In this document: piece by piece, positions 8,657-16,325 of the stretch | How the letters are laid out: every line of letters starts with the position of its first letter | How positions within the stretch are numbered: position 1 is the stretch's first letter | NCBI GenBank assembly: GCA_902363395.1 | Contig: CABIZZ010000001.1 | Span: 930,001 to 994,000, forward strand | Reading direction: 5' to 3' | Source: Streptococcaceae bacterium | GTDB lineage: Bacteria > Bacillota > Bacilli > Lactobacillales > Streptococcaceae | Length of the DNA: 64,000 bases | Made by a program: the position numbers and the translations under genes | The notes under the pieces: generated by a model | Databases searched by the model: none | What the model saw: the letters and a program-made list of their open reading frames with translations, nothing else | Told to the model about the DNA's origin: nothing

Positions 8657-9433
8657 GTGAAAAAGGATCTAATTAAACTAATACTTATTTTCTTTATTTC
8701 AATTTTTGTGATAGGCATCTTACCTATAGTTCAATTTATTTGGGCATTTATGCCGACAAAACTTGTTACGAAAGAGGAAAAGCAGCATATTGAATATGTT
8801 GTGAACACAGCTTTTGAAGATAATTTAGGGTTGAAGGTTAAGAAAATAGAGATTCCAACTTGGGTTAGTCATGTTACTTATCAATATAATGTAAAAGTTC
8901 AATTGGCAGAAGGTGCAGAGAAAATTTTAACAGAGAAGTTAGAAGATAGGACTTATTCCTATTACGCTAATAGTGATGATAAACCATCTTCGATATTAAC
9001 AGATCTTATCTTTTCTTATGTCTTAGATACAAATTCCCATCCTATGTTGAATACCTTATATTTTGACAAAGAGTCTGTTCTAAAGCCAGTGAAATTTAAG
9101 AAGCTGAGTACAGATTTAGATTACGATGTAACTGACGACCAAAAAGGGTTTTATCGTGATTTGGTTCAAATAAAAAAAGAACTAAAGTATAATCCCAAGA
9201 CAGAGAAGTATGATGCTTCAGCAGATGAAATAAAGAAATTGAGAAAAGATATGATCCAATTATCAGAAAAGTATGAGGCTCAATTGAATTTGTATCTCAA
9301 TCTGGAAGGTGATATTCCTGAAGGAGCGAGTCTAACTGACTATATTGATTTTACTAGCTTACCCAAAAATGTTTATGTAGTTGTTTGGGGAGAAAATGGG
9401 AAATTAGATAGCAATGGTTTTCAGGCAGAATAA
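8657..9433 (+). CDS. conserved membrane-anchored protein of unknown function
   Basis: 258 residues starting with GTG at 8657; GGAGGA (8645-8650) is correctly spaced. One N-terminal membrane segment (about 6-30, LIKLILIFFISIFVIGILPI) anchors a mostly charged outer domain rich in Lys, Asp and Tyr, with a helical, Lys/Glu-rich stretch around 170-215. There is no lipobox or sorting signal, and I recognise no family. AT-rich. No partner is obvious: it stands between uvrB and an acetyltransferase. Confidence 0.7.
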   Translation: MKKDLIKLILIFFISIFVIGILPIVQFIWAFMPTKLVTKEEKQHIEYVVNTAFEDNLGLKVKKIEIPTWVSHVTYQYNVKVQLAEGAEKILTEKLEDRTYSYYANSDDKPSSILTDLIFSYVLDTNSHPMLNTLYFDKESVLKPVKFKKLSTDLDYDVTDDQKGFYRDLVQIKKELKYNPKTEKYDASADEIKKLRKDMIQLSEKYEAQLNLYLNLEGDIPEGASLTDYIDFTSLPKNVYVVVWGENGKLDSNGFQAE

Positions 9434-9463
9434 TTGAGATAGATTTATTCAAGGAGGAAACAA

Positions 9464-9961
9464 ATGGTCATCACAATAAAACCAATGGTGACAGCAGAGG
9501 AGATAGAAGGTAAGTCCCTCGTTCATTGGCAAACGTGGAGAGAGGCTTATGACGACCTTTTACCTGCAGAATTTCAGGATACGATGACATTAGAAAGATG
9601 TCGATTCTTTAGTCAAAAATATCCAGAAAATACATTGATCGCGATGGATGGCATGAAGGTAGTTGGGTTTATCAGTTATGGAAACTTTCGTGATGAGACT
9701 ATTCAAGCTGGTGAAATCATTGCCTTATATGTTTTAAAAGACTATTATGGAAAAGGTATTGCTCAGAAGTTGATGAAGGAAGCTCTGACTATTCTTGAAC
9801 ATTTCTCTGAAATATTCTTATGGGTATTAAAAGAAAATAAGCGAGCCATTGCTTTTTATCAAAAAATGGGTTTTACTTTTGATGGACAAGAAAAAATACT
9901 TGACCTTGGAAAACCCGTTAAGGAATTGCGGATGATGTGTTCTTCAAATAAAAGTTTCTAA
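9464..9961 (+). CDS. GNAT-family N-acetyltransferase
   Basis: 165 residues. The acetyl-CoA loop is seen in YVLKDYYGKGIAQKLMKEAL (motif A, Q/RxxGxG/A) and motif B in NKRAIAFYQKMGF. The N-terminal part, with WRTW-like HWQTWREAYDDLLP, resembles the TTR/RimI-type group that acts on small molecules or protein N-termini. The substrate is unknown. AAGGAGG precedes ATG 9464. It is about 30 bases after the previous gene and may share its transcript. Confidence 0.85.
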   Translation: MVITIKPMVTAEEIEGKSLVHWQTWREAYDDLLPAEFQDTMTLERCRFFSQKYPENTLIAMDGMKVVGFISYGNFRDETIQAGEIIALYVLKDYYGKGIAQKLMKEALTILEHFSEIFLWVLKENKRAIAFYQKMGFTFDGQEKILDLGKPVKELRMMCSSNKSF

Positions 9962-10054
9962 AGGACCTATCTATCAATCTTTGAACCATTATCAATTAAT
10001 CAAGTAAAAAAACAACAGAGATAGAATGAACCTAAGAAATAAAGGAGAGAACTC

Positions 10055-10678
10055 ATGAAAATTCTAGTCATCAATGGGCATCCGGATAAGGAAAGTTACT
10101 GTCAGGCTATTTTTCAAACCATTGTCGAAACGATTGATCCAAAGCGCCACGAGCTTAAAGTGATCAGTCTAAATGAAGAGGATTTTGACCCTGTATTACG
10201 CTATGGCTATCGAAAGCGGATGGAAGAAGATCGTTTTATCCTTCGTTCTCAAGAATGGATCCAGTGGGCGGATCACCTGATCTTTGTCTATCCCATCTGG
10301 TGGAGTAGTATGCCGAGCCTCATGAAAGGTTGGATTGATCGGGTCTTCACACCTGGGATTGCTTACTCGGCTAATGATCAGGGTAGCTTTATCTGGAATT
10401 ACCTGAGAGGCAAGCAATTCAAGAAGTTGCTCAAAGGGAAAACTGCCAGTATTTATGCGACCTCTATGGCGCCTACTTGGTGGTACAAGATCTTTTCAGG
10501 CCCTCTCAACATTCCGGATAGTTATGGCATTTCTGTTTTGAAAAATGCCGTCTTGAACCACTGTGGGATTAAAACCAAGCGTGTCTGCATCTTGGGAGAA
10601 GTCGGACGAGATGTGAACACCGCTAGCATGCGGGAACAGCATCTCCAGAAGGTAGCAGCAGAAGTCAAGAAACTTTGA
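10055..10678 (+). CDS. NAD(P)H-dependent oxidoreductase, flavodoxin fold (quinone reductase-like)
   Basis: 207 residues. The N-terminal flavin phosphate loop region NGHPDKESYC and the motif VYPIWWSSMPSLMKGWIDRV are characteristic of the NQO1/MdaB/KefF family of FMN/FAD oxidoreductases, which reduce quinones with NAD(P)H by two electrons and so limit oxidative stress. A basic C-terminus is normal. The start follows AAAGGAGAG. It is a single gene with no obvious operon partner. Confidence 0.88.
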   Translation: MKILVINGHPDKESYCQAIFQTIVETIDPKRHELKVISLNEEDFDPVLRYGYRKRMEEDRFILRSQEWIQWADHLIFVYPIWWSSMPSLMKGWIDRVFTPGIAYSANDQGSFIWNYLRGKQFKKLLKGKTASIYATSMAPTWWYKIFSGPLNIPDSYGISVLKNAVLNHCGIKTKRVCILGEVGRDVNTASMREQHLQKVAAEVKKL

Positions 10679-10781
10679 TCAGAGATGGGTTACTACTGAT
10701 AAGTTAGTGTCTTTAGTTGTATTTTGAATAGGTTTTAGTTAAACTATTAATATAATCTGTAAAAAATAGGAATGATTCAAT

Positions 10782-11135
10782 ATGCTACTTTTTATCTATA
10801 TGATCTATGTCATTTATTCACTATCAAAAATGAAAAGAGAAGGAAAAAGAGTTTCAATTTTCACTAAGTTGATTGTTTACGGCTTATTAATACTCTCTTC
10901 GTTTATGCTCTATTTCAGTTTATTGTCATTTTTATTTAGCCCGTTGCCATTTTTTGGCTTTCTAGCTACTCTTGCTATTGGTGGTATGATGCTATCTCTG
11001 AAAATGGTCATTGCCCTTGCTTTACTTTTGTTATCGCTCAGCCTATTCTTAGATAGTAAAAATAGTGATCCAGATACGCCTCTAATTGATCATTGGTTAC
11101 GATTGGGGGTTCATATTTTATTGATCATTATTTAA
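10782..11135 (+). CDS. small membrane protein, unknown
   Basis: 117 residues with four predicted hydrophobic segments (about 1-14, 28-50, 55-78 and 82-105) joined by short basic loops (KMKREGKRV). No family is recognised. A TATAAT at 10751-10756 with a poor -35 could be its promoter. It lies 19 bases before another small membrane protein gene, so the two are probably co-transcribed. Confidence 0.65.
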   Translation: MLLFIYMIYVIYSLSKMKREGKRVSIFTKLIVYGLLILSSFMLYFSLLSFLFSPLPFFGFLATLAIGGMMLSLKMVIALALLLLSLSLFLDSKNSDPDTPLIDHWLRLGVHILLIII

Positions 11136-11154
11136 GGTAAGGGAGAGTTTCATC

Positions 11155-11466
11155 ATGGGAAAGTATGTGAACCTGTTTAAGATCGTGTATTTTATTCTTT
11201 TACTTTTTGTTTTTGCGAACTTTGTATTAGGCTACAATGGTTACGCCTTTACTCCGCTCCTGTGGAATCCTTGGTTGTATCTAGGAGCTGTGACAGTTTT
11301 TTGTCATATCTGGTATCGCTTCTATCGGTCACACGCAGTTAATTGGAAGAATGTCTCGGGGCTAATTTTTAGTCTTTTTGCTAGCCTGATCCTGGTATTT
11401 TTCATTGAATTGTTCTGTAGCGGTGATGGTCGTGGTTCGGTAACGATTACTCGGAGTATTATTTAA
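11155..11466 (+). CDS. small membrane protein, reading frame probably shortened by a frameshift
   Basis: 103 residues as read, with three hydrophobic segments (about 8-30, 38-56 and 66-86). The last residues (VTITRSII) look out of place: directly after GRGS, the next frame (11439-11585) continues with protein-like sequence. GGGAG at 11142 serves ATG 11155. No family is recognised. The natural protein was probably about 143 residues. Confidence 0.6.
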   Translation: MGKYVNLFKIVYFILLLFVFANFVLGYNGYAFTPLLWNPWLYLGAVTVFCHIWYRFYRSHAVNWKNVSGLIFSLFASLILVFFIELFCSGDGRGSVTITRSII

Positions 11467-11585
11467 AAGAGAAGTCAATTGTCTTTCAGAGAGGCTCTCT
11501 TTTGGATGCCTATGATGAATACCATGAGCTGGTATATCCCTTTGTGATTAAAAAAGAGATAAAGAAAAAAGTTTATATTGATTAA
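11439..11585 (+). pseudogene. out-of-frame continuation of the gene at 11155
   Basis: Reading GGT AAC from 11439 gives GNDYSEYYLKEKSIV, then FQRGSLLDAYDEYHELVY, a charged tail and a TAA at 11583-11585. It has no start codon or ribosome site of its own, and the frame is blocked upstream by TGA at 11424. Losing one base near 11437-11440 would join it to the upstream frame. Confidence 0.6.
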
Positions 11586-11611
11586 TTGTCAATATCATAG
11601 AAAGGAAATAT

Positions 11612-12079
11612 ATGTCACGTACAACGCCTACTATACTGTGCAATCTTTGCATGGTCGAAGATCTTGAAAATGGGAAGGTGGTCCTCCAATACCGCTCACC
11701 TGAAAAGACTCACTGGGCTGGCTATGCTTTTCCAGGTGGCCATATTGAAGAAGGAGAAAGCATTGTAGAATCCGTCATTCGTGAAATCTACGAAGAGACA
11801 GGACTTACAATTACAAATCCAAAACTGGTTGCAGTCAAAGACTGGCCACAAGATGAGGGCGGCCGCTACATCGTCTTTTGCTACAAAGCGACAGAATTTA
11901 CAGGCCAGCTAAGATCGTCTGAAGAAGGAGAAGTTTCTTGGGTTGAGAAGGACCAATTAGAAAAGTTGGACTTGTCCTACGACATGCTTCCTCTACTGGA
12001 AGTGATGGAAGACCCGGACTTGTCTGAGTTCTATTATCGCAAACGGACAGACGATGATTGGGAAAAATTTCGCTATTAA
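11612..12079 (+). CDS. mutX: NUDIX hydrolase, 8-oxo-dGTP diphosphatase type
   Basis: 155 residues. The Nudix box is complete (GGHIEEGESI followed by REIYEETGL), giving the metal-binding Glu residues, and the length matches streptococcal MutX. The enzyme removes 8-oxo-dGTP from the nucleotide pool, preventing A-T to C-G mutations, a relevant role in a peroxide-forming genus. The C-terminal DDDWEKF is shared by the MutX group as I recall. AAAGGAAAT precedes the ATG. Confidence 0.88.
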   Translation: MSRTTPTILCNLCMVEDLENGKVVLQYRSPEKTHWAGYAFPGGHIEEGESIVESVIREIYEETGLTITNPKLVAVKDWPQDEGGRYIVFCYKATEFTGQLRSSEEGEVSWVEKDQLEKLDLSYDMLPLLEVMEDPDLSEFYYRKRTDDDWEKFRY

Positions 12080-12182
12080 GAGTTGGGTACACCAGCTCTT
12101 TTCTTATTCTTGTAAGAAGTGGAAAAAAGTAGTATGATGGAAGGGTTTAGGAATACCTGATCTAGGGGGAATAGAATTTATT

Positions 12183-12587
12183 ATGAAGGATTTTCATTTT
12201 GATGCCATTGCGGCATTTGAAAATTATGAGATCGATACCATGAGAGATGGCCATGTCGTTGTGACAACCAAGGTGGTCGAATCCTCTCTTAATTATTATG
12301 GAAACGCACACGGTGGCTATCTCTTTACTCTATGTGACCAGATCAGTGGCTTGGTCGTTATTTCACAGGGAGTAGATGGTGTGACCTTGCAATCTTCCAT
12401 CAATTACTTGAAAGCCGGGCGTCTAGGAGATATCCTAACCATCCACGGGGAATGTGTCCACAGTGGCCGGACGACTCGGGTTGTCGATGTTGATATTACC
12501 AATCAGGAAGGTGCCAATGTCTGTAAGGCGACCTTTACCATGTTTGTAACGGGAGAAAGAGATGAATCAGCAAAAGTACGCATTTAA
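12183..12587 (+). CDS. PaaI-family hotdog-fold thioesterase
   Basis: 134 residues of a single hotdog domain. The signature NAHGGYLFTLCDQISGL contains the HGG...D catalytic motif, and LQSSINYLKAGRLGDILT follows on the core strands. Family members hydrolyse acyl-CoA thioesters. It overlaps the HAD gene downstream by 26 bases, which suggests translational coupling. The substrate is unknown. Confidence 0.85.
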   Translation: MKDFHFDAIAAFENYEIDTMRDGHVVVTTKVVESSLNYYGNAHGGYLFTLCDQISGLVVISQGVDGVTLQSSINYLKAGRLGDILTIHGECVHSGRTTRVVDVDITNQEGANVCKATFTMFVTGERDESAKVRI

Positions 12588-13332
12588 AAACTATATTTTT
12601 GATTTTTATGGAACCTTGGTCGATATCGAAACAGATGAGTCGAGTCCCATTTTATGGGAGACCATGGCCCAGATTTATCAGTCCTATGGGGCTCATTATA
12701 CAGGAGAAAGTTTGCAAGTTCGCTATAAGGAGTTGGTGCAGCAAGCTGAGGAAGGTATCTCTAAGGAAAAACAGGTTACATATCCGGAGATTGATTTGAC
12801 CGTGATTTTCGTTCAGCTTTATCTAGAGAGTCATCCAACAGGAGCCAGTGTCCATCATCTCAAAGAGTGGGGACGCTTGATCGCTCGGACTTTCCGTGTT
12901 CTCTCTCGCAAACGCTTGGAGCTCTATCCGCACACGAAAGAAGTCTTAGAAGATATGAAAGCTGCAGGGTGTCGGATCTATCTCTTATCCAATGCACAAG
13001 CAGACTTTACCAACCCAGAGATTGATTTGCTTGGCCTAAGAGAGATTTTCCATGATATTTATCTGTCGTCTGATGCAGGGATTCGCAAACCTCAGCGCGA
13101 ATTTCTCATGAAAGTTATCAAAGACCACCAGTTGAATCCGAATAAAACGGTCATGGTAGGGAATGACTTCACTACAGATGTGGCTGTAGCGAAAAGCATC
13201 GGCATGCAAAGTATCTTGATCAATACCTTCCCCTACTCTGACGAAGAATTACAGAATAGGAGCCAAGCAGGCGTGCGCGTGATTCGAGACATTCAGGAGT
13301 TGCAAGAAGATAAAGGTGATCATCAATTTTAG
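12562..13332 (+). CDS. HAD-superfamily hydrolase (IA, haloacid-dehalogenase-like)
   Basis: 256 residues. Motif I is DFYGTLVD: the nucleophile Asp is kept, but the usual second Asp is replaced by Tyr, the form seen in dehalogenase-like and some phosphatase members. Motif II is in YLLSNAQ, the Lys in IRKPQREF and motif III in VGNDFTTDV. A helical cap occupies about 20-100. GGGAGAAAGAG precedes ATG 12562 inside the thioesterase gene. The substrate is unknown. Confidence 0.87.
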   Translation: MNQQKYAFKNYIFDFYGTLVDIETDESSPILWETMAQIYQSYGAHYTGESLQVRYKELVQQAEEGISKEKQVTYPEIDLTVIFVQLYLESHPTGASVHHLKEWGRLIARTFRVLSRKRLELYPHTKEVLEDMKAAGCRIYLLSNAQADFTNPEIDLLGLREIFHDIYLSSDAGIRKPQREFLMKVIKDHQLNPNKTVMVGNDFTTDVAVAKSIGMQSILINTFPYSDEELQNRSQAGVRVIRDIQELQEDKGDHQF

Positions 13333-13382
13333 GAGGCCAAGTTGCCTCTTCTTTTATTGAAAATGCTACAGTTAAACAGAAT

Positions 13383-13411
13383 TTGTCAAATTTTCCCTTT
13401 CATGGTATACT
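13383..13411 (+). promoter_or_regulatory. promoter of phnA-like gene
   Basis: TTGTCA (13383-13388), 17 bases, TATACT (13406-13411). It places the real start at ATG 13442 rather than an ATG at 13412. Confidence 0.65.
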
Positions 13412-13441
13412 ATGGGAGTTAATTTTGATAAGGAGATTGAA

Positions 13442-13777
13442 ATGAATAACTTACCAAACTGTCCAAAATGTAACTCTGAATACGTCTATGAAGATGGTGC
13501 CCTCTTGGTCTGTCCAGAGTGTGCCTATGAATGGAACCCAGCTGAAGTTGTGGAAGAAGAAGGTGTTGTAGCCATCGACGCGAATGGAAATAAATTGGCT
13601 GATGGCGATACTGTCACCTTGATCAAAGACTTGAAAGTGAAGGGTGCACCAAAAGATTTGAAACAAGGAACGCGCGTGAAAAACATCCGTATCGTCGAAG
13701 GTGACCACAATATCGATTGTAAGATTGATGGATTTGGCGCAATGAAACTTAAATCAGAATTTGTCAAGAAAATCTAA
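13442..13777 (+). CDS. PhnA/YjdM-family zinc-ribbon protein
   Basis: 111 residues. The N-terminal zinc ribbon has CPKC and CPEC pairs, followed by the PhnA domain core ([21 protein letters not shown] and [15 protein letters not shown] [15 protein letters not shown]). Despite the old name alkylphosphonate-uptake protein, the function of this family is not firmly known. AAGGAG at 13430 serves ATG 13442. The next gene follows after a short hairpin. Confidence 0.88.
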   Translation: MNNLPNCPKCNSEYVYEDGALLVCPECAYEWNPAEVVEEEGVVAIDANGNKLADGDTVTLIKDLKVKGAPKDLKQGTRVKNIRIVEGDHNIDCKIDGFGAMKLKSEFVKKI

Positions 13778-13786
13778 AGATAAGAA

Positions 13787-13812
13787 GAAGGGCCTAGCCC
13801 TTTTCTTTCAGG
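13787..13812 (+). terminator. weak intrinsic terminator
   Basis: AAGGGC-cta-GCCCTT followed by TTCTTT. The loop is only three bases, so it may be partial and let transcription continue into the next gene. Confidence 0.4.
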
Positions 13813-13820
13813 AGGATACT

Positions 13821-14459
13821 ATGAAATTCAAACTATTGTTTAGCTATCGTTTTCTATTGTTTATCTTGAGTGTAATCGGCGTTTATCTGCAACTGACCAA
13901 GCATGGTGGCTTTGGGATGATGCTCTATTACACCATTTTGTCCAACATGTTGGTCATGTTCTTTATGGGGGACATGGTCTGGCGCATGCTTCGTGGTCGT
14001 TCGACCCAGACTCAGGGCTATCTTCGCTTAAAGGGCGGTGTCACCATGTCTATTATGATCACCTGTGTCATCTACCACTTTATGCTAGCACCCATCGCGA
14101 CACCTGAGAAGTTTTACCGCTTGGAAAACTTCCTCTGTCACTACATTGTTCCTTTGATGTTCTTCTTTGACACCCTGGTGATTGATAAACCGAAACAATA
14201 CCGTAAGTCAGATCCATTGGCTTGGACCGTGCTTCCCGTACTCTATATGGTCTTTGCTCTTCTCAACGGTTTGGTTCTTAAGTGGCCAGTTCCAGGGGCA
14301 AAAGACAGTCCTTTCCCTTATTTCTTTATCAATGTCAATCGTTTTGGTTGGCTTTATGTGGTTAAGATGGCGACCATCATTTTTGTCGCTTATTTACTAG
14401 CTGGATGTGGCTTATTTGCCTTGAAAAGAATTGGGAAAAAAGGAACAGATCATCATTAA
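13821..14459 (+). CDS. Pr6Pr-like (FAR-17a/AIG1-type) membrane protein
   Basis: About 212 residues with six membrane segments. YYTILSNMLVMFFMGDMVW near 35-55 and the conserved His in NFLCHYIVPLMFFFD recall the Pr6Pr / androgen-induced-gene-like family. FPYFFINVNRFGW near the C-terminus is also typical. Function is unknown; eukaryotic relatives hydrolyse fatty-acid esters of hydroxy fatty acids. GGAGG lies 6 bases before ATG 13821. Confidence 0.7.
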   Translation: MKFKLLFSYRFLLFILSVIGVYLQLTKHGGFGMMLYYTILSNMLVMFFMGDMVWRMLRGRSTQTQGYLRLKGGVTMSIMITCVIYHFMLAPIATPEKFYRLENFLCHYIVPLMFFFDTLVIDKPKQYRKSDPLAWTVLPVLYMVFALLNGLVLKWPVPGAKDSPFPYFFINVNRFGWLYVVKMATIIFVAYLLAGCGLFALKRIGKKGTDHH

Positions 14460-14514
14460 ATAGAAGATTTGTGGATGTAAATCCGAACATTAGAAGAAAA
14501 AATTAAGTTTTTTC

Positions 14515-14543
14515 TTGCATCCCTCTATAAACTGTGATATAGT
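14515..14543 (+). promoter_or_regulatory. promoter of the pyr operon
   Basis: TTGCAT (14515-14520), 17 bases, TATAGT (14538-14543). Transcription should start near 14550, just before the PyrR-binding leader. Confidence 0.7.
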
Positions 14544-14549
14544 ATGGAT

Positions 14550-14685
14550 AATTAAATAGTCCTTTAAACCTGTCCCGTGAGGCAGGCAAGGAGTCTGATC
14601 AAAATAAGGGGTAAACTAGATGCGTTCTAGGTCTTATCTCTTAGTATTTTTCTGAAGCCTCCTTGAAAAGGGAGGCTTTTTTCTA
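14550..14685 (+). promoter_or_regulatory. PyrR-binding attenuator leader
   Basis: The PyrR recognition hairpin (14558-14594) contains AGTCC and, on the other side, GTGAGGCAGGCAAGGAGT, close to the known Gram-positive PyrR loop consensus. Downstream an intrinsic terminator pairs AAGCCTCC (14655-14662) with GGAGGCTT (14671-14678) before a T-run. With UMP bound, PyrR holds the anti-antiterminator and transcription stops before pyrR; without UMP the operon is read. Confidence 0.88.
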
Positions 14686-14702
14686 TCAATTAGGAGGAAA
14701 AG

Positions 14703-15224
14703 ATGAAGATCAAAGAAGTCGTTGATGATCTGACCATGAAGCGAGCGATTACTCGCATCACGTATGAAATCATCGAACGGAATAAGGATCTGAGCCAAAT
14801 TGTTTTGGTAGGGATCAAAACTCGTGGCGTTTTCATTGCCAATCGCATCAAAGAACGGTTAGCACAGCTAGAACAAATAGAAGTTCCAGTCTGTGAATTG
14901 GATACCAAGCCTTTCCGTGATGATATCAAAGTAACAGAAGATTCAACCGTTTTACCAGTAGATATTACTGGCAAAGATGTCATCCTGATTGATGATGTCC
15001 TTTATACAGGTCGGACCATTCGAGCAGCCATCGATAATCTTGTCAGTCGTGGACGTCCATCGCGTGTCAGCCTGGCAGTCCTAGTGGATCGTGGTCATAG
15101 AGAATTGCCGATCCGACCAGACTATGTTGGAAAGAATATTCCAACAAGTCGATCAGAGGAAATTATTGTCGAGATGACGGAGCTAGATGGTCAAGATCGC
15201 ATCTTGATCGAGGTGAGTGAATAA
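14703..15224 (+). CDS. pyrR: bifunctional pyr operon regulator / uracil phosphoribosyltransferase
   Basis: 173 residues. The PRPP-binding loop [17 protein letters not shown] is intact and the length is standard. PyrR binds UMP and the pyr leader RNA to switch off pyrimidine synthesis, and has minor UPRT activity. AGGAGG precedes ATG 14703. It is the first gene of the operon pyrR-pyrB-(carA-like)-(carB-like). Confidence 0.97.
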   Translation: MKIKEVVDDLTMKRAITRITYEIIERNKDLSQIVLVGIKTRGVFIANRIKERLAQLEQIEVPVCELDTKPFRDDIKVTEDSTVLPVDITGKDVILIDDVLYTGRTIRAAIDNLVSRGRPSRVSLAVLVDRGHRELPIRPDYVGKNIPTSRSEEIIVEMTELDGQDRILIEVSE

Positions 15225-15247
15225 GGTAGTTTTCAAATCGTCGCTAT

Positions 15248-15283
15248 ATACAGGAGTGACTGAGGAAGCTTCCTGTATCGTTT
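15248..15283 (+). other. hairpin between pyrR and pyrB
   Basis: ATACAGGA (15248-15255) pairs with TCCTGTAT (15271-15278), followed by CGTTTT. The loop holds a further AGGAAGCTTCCT palindrome. It has no PyrR box, so it may be a processing site or a partial terminator. Confidence 0.5.
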
Positions 15284-15317
15284 TCACATATGCATATCTT
15301 TGGAATGGAGTTACAAC

Positions 15318-16235
15318 ATGTCTACAAATCAAATCGCACTTAAAAACCTTGTCTCAATGGAAGCTTTATCAAACGAAGAAGTTATGGCTTTGATTAAGCG
15401 TGGTATTGAGTTTAAAAATGGAGCAAAAGTTCATTATGATGAGCAACATATCGTGTCTAACCTCTTCTTTGAGTCGTCAACACGTACGCACAAAGCATTT
15501 GAAGTGGCTGAGTTGAAATTAGGTTGTGACCTCCTTGACTTTGATGTGAAAACGAGCTCTGTAAACAAGGGTGAAACTCTCTACGATACTATTTTGACCA
15601 TGTCAGCTCTCGGAGTTGATATCTGCGTCATCCGTCACCCAGAAGTAGATTACTACAAGCAATTGATTGAAAGTCCAACCATCACAGCCTCAATTGTCAA
15701 CGGGGGAGATGGATCCGGTCAACACCCAAGCCAAAGTTTGCTAGACTTGATGACCATCTATCAAGAGTTTGGTCACTTTGATGGACTTAAGGTTTGTATC
15801 GCTGGTGACTTGGATCACTCACGGGTGGCAAAATCTAATATGCAAATCTTGAAACGCTTGGGAGCAACCCTCTACTTTGCGGGTCCAGACGAATGGAGAA
15901 GTGCAGAGTTTGAAGATTATGGAACCTTTGTAACGATTGATGAAGTGATCGAAGAGGTGGATGTCATGATGTTCCTCCGTGTGCAACATGAGCGCCATGA
16001 CTATGAGTCTCTCTTCTCAAAAGAGAACTACCATCGTTTGCATGGCTTGACACAAGAACGCTATGATCGTATGAAAGACACAGCCATCTTGATGCACCCA
16101 GCTCCAGTAAACCGTGATGTGGAGATTGCTGACCACTTGGTAGAAGCTCCTAAATCACGCATCGTGGAGCAAATGACCAACGGTGTCTTCGTCCGTATGG
16201 CTATCATCGAAGCGGTTTTAGCTGGACGGAAATAA
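15318..16235 (+). CDS. pyrB: aspartate carbamoyltransferase catalytic chain
   Basis: 305 residues. It joins carbamoyl phosphate to aspartate in UMP synthesis. The carbamoyl-phosphate loop [16 protein letters not shown] and the [12 protein letters not shown] motif are intact, as are the 80s-loop residues [12 protein letters not shown] and the Asp-site stretch [11 protein letters not shown] place the start at ATG 15318, with TGGAG 10 bases before it. No sign of decay, in contrast to the next two genes. Confidence 0.97.
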   Translation: MSTNQIALKNLVSMEALSNEEVMALIKRGIEFKNGAKVHYDEQHIVSNLFFESSTRTHKAFEVAELKLGCDLLDFDVKTSSVNKGETLYDTILTMSALGVDICVIRHPEVDYYKQLIESPTITASIVNGGDGSGQHPSQSLLDLMTIYQEFGHFDGLKVCIAGDLDHSRVAKSNMQILKRLGATLYFAGPDEWRSAEFEDYGTFVTIDEVIEEVDVMMFLRVQHERHDYESLFSKENYHRLHGLTQERYDRMKDTAILMHPAPVNRDVEIADHLVEAPKSRIVEQMTNGVFVRMAIIEAVLAGRK

Positions 16236-16256
16236 TAGAGTAAGAAAATAGAAAGG

Positions 16257-16296
16257 AGAAGTGAGGGAGTCTACAAAAAGGTGGTCTTTTCTCACT
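16257..16296 (+). terminator. terminator-like hairpin between pyrB and the carA-like gene
   Basis: AGAAGTGAG (16257-16265) pairs with CTCACTTTT (16281-16289, one G-T), followed by CTTTTT. It lies inside the operon and would reduce transcription of the degenerate carA/carB-like genes if active. Confidence 0.5.
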
Positions 16297-16325
16297 TTTC
16301 TTTTTGGAGTTTGTAAGGAGATTTT

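Noticed and set aside
15225..15317. Second PyrR-binding leader before pyrB
   Set aside because: The hairpin lacks the conserved GAGGCnnGCAAGG loop of PyrR sites.
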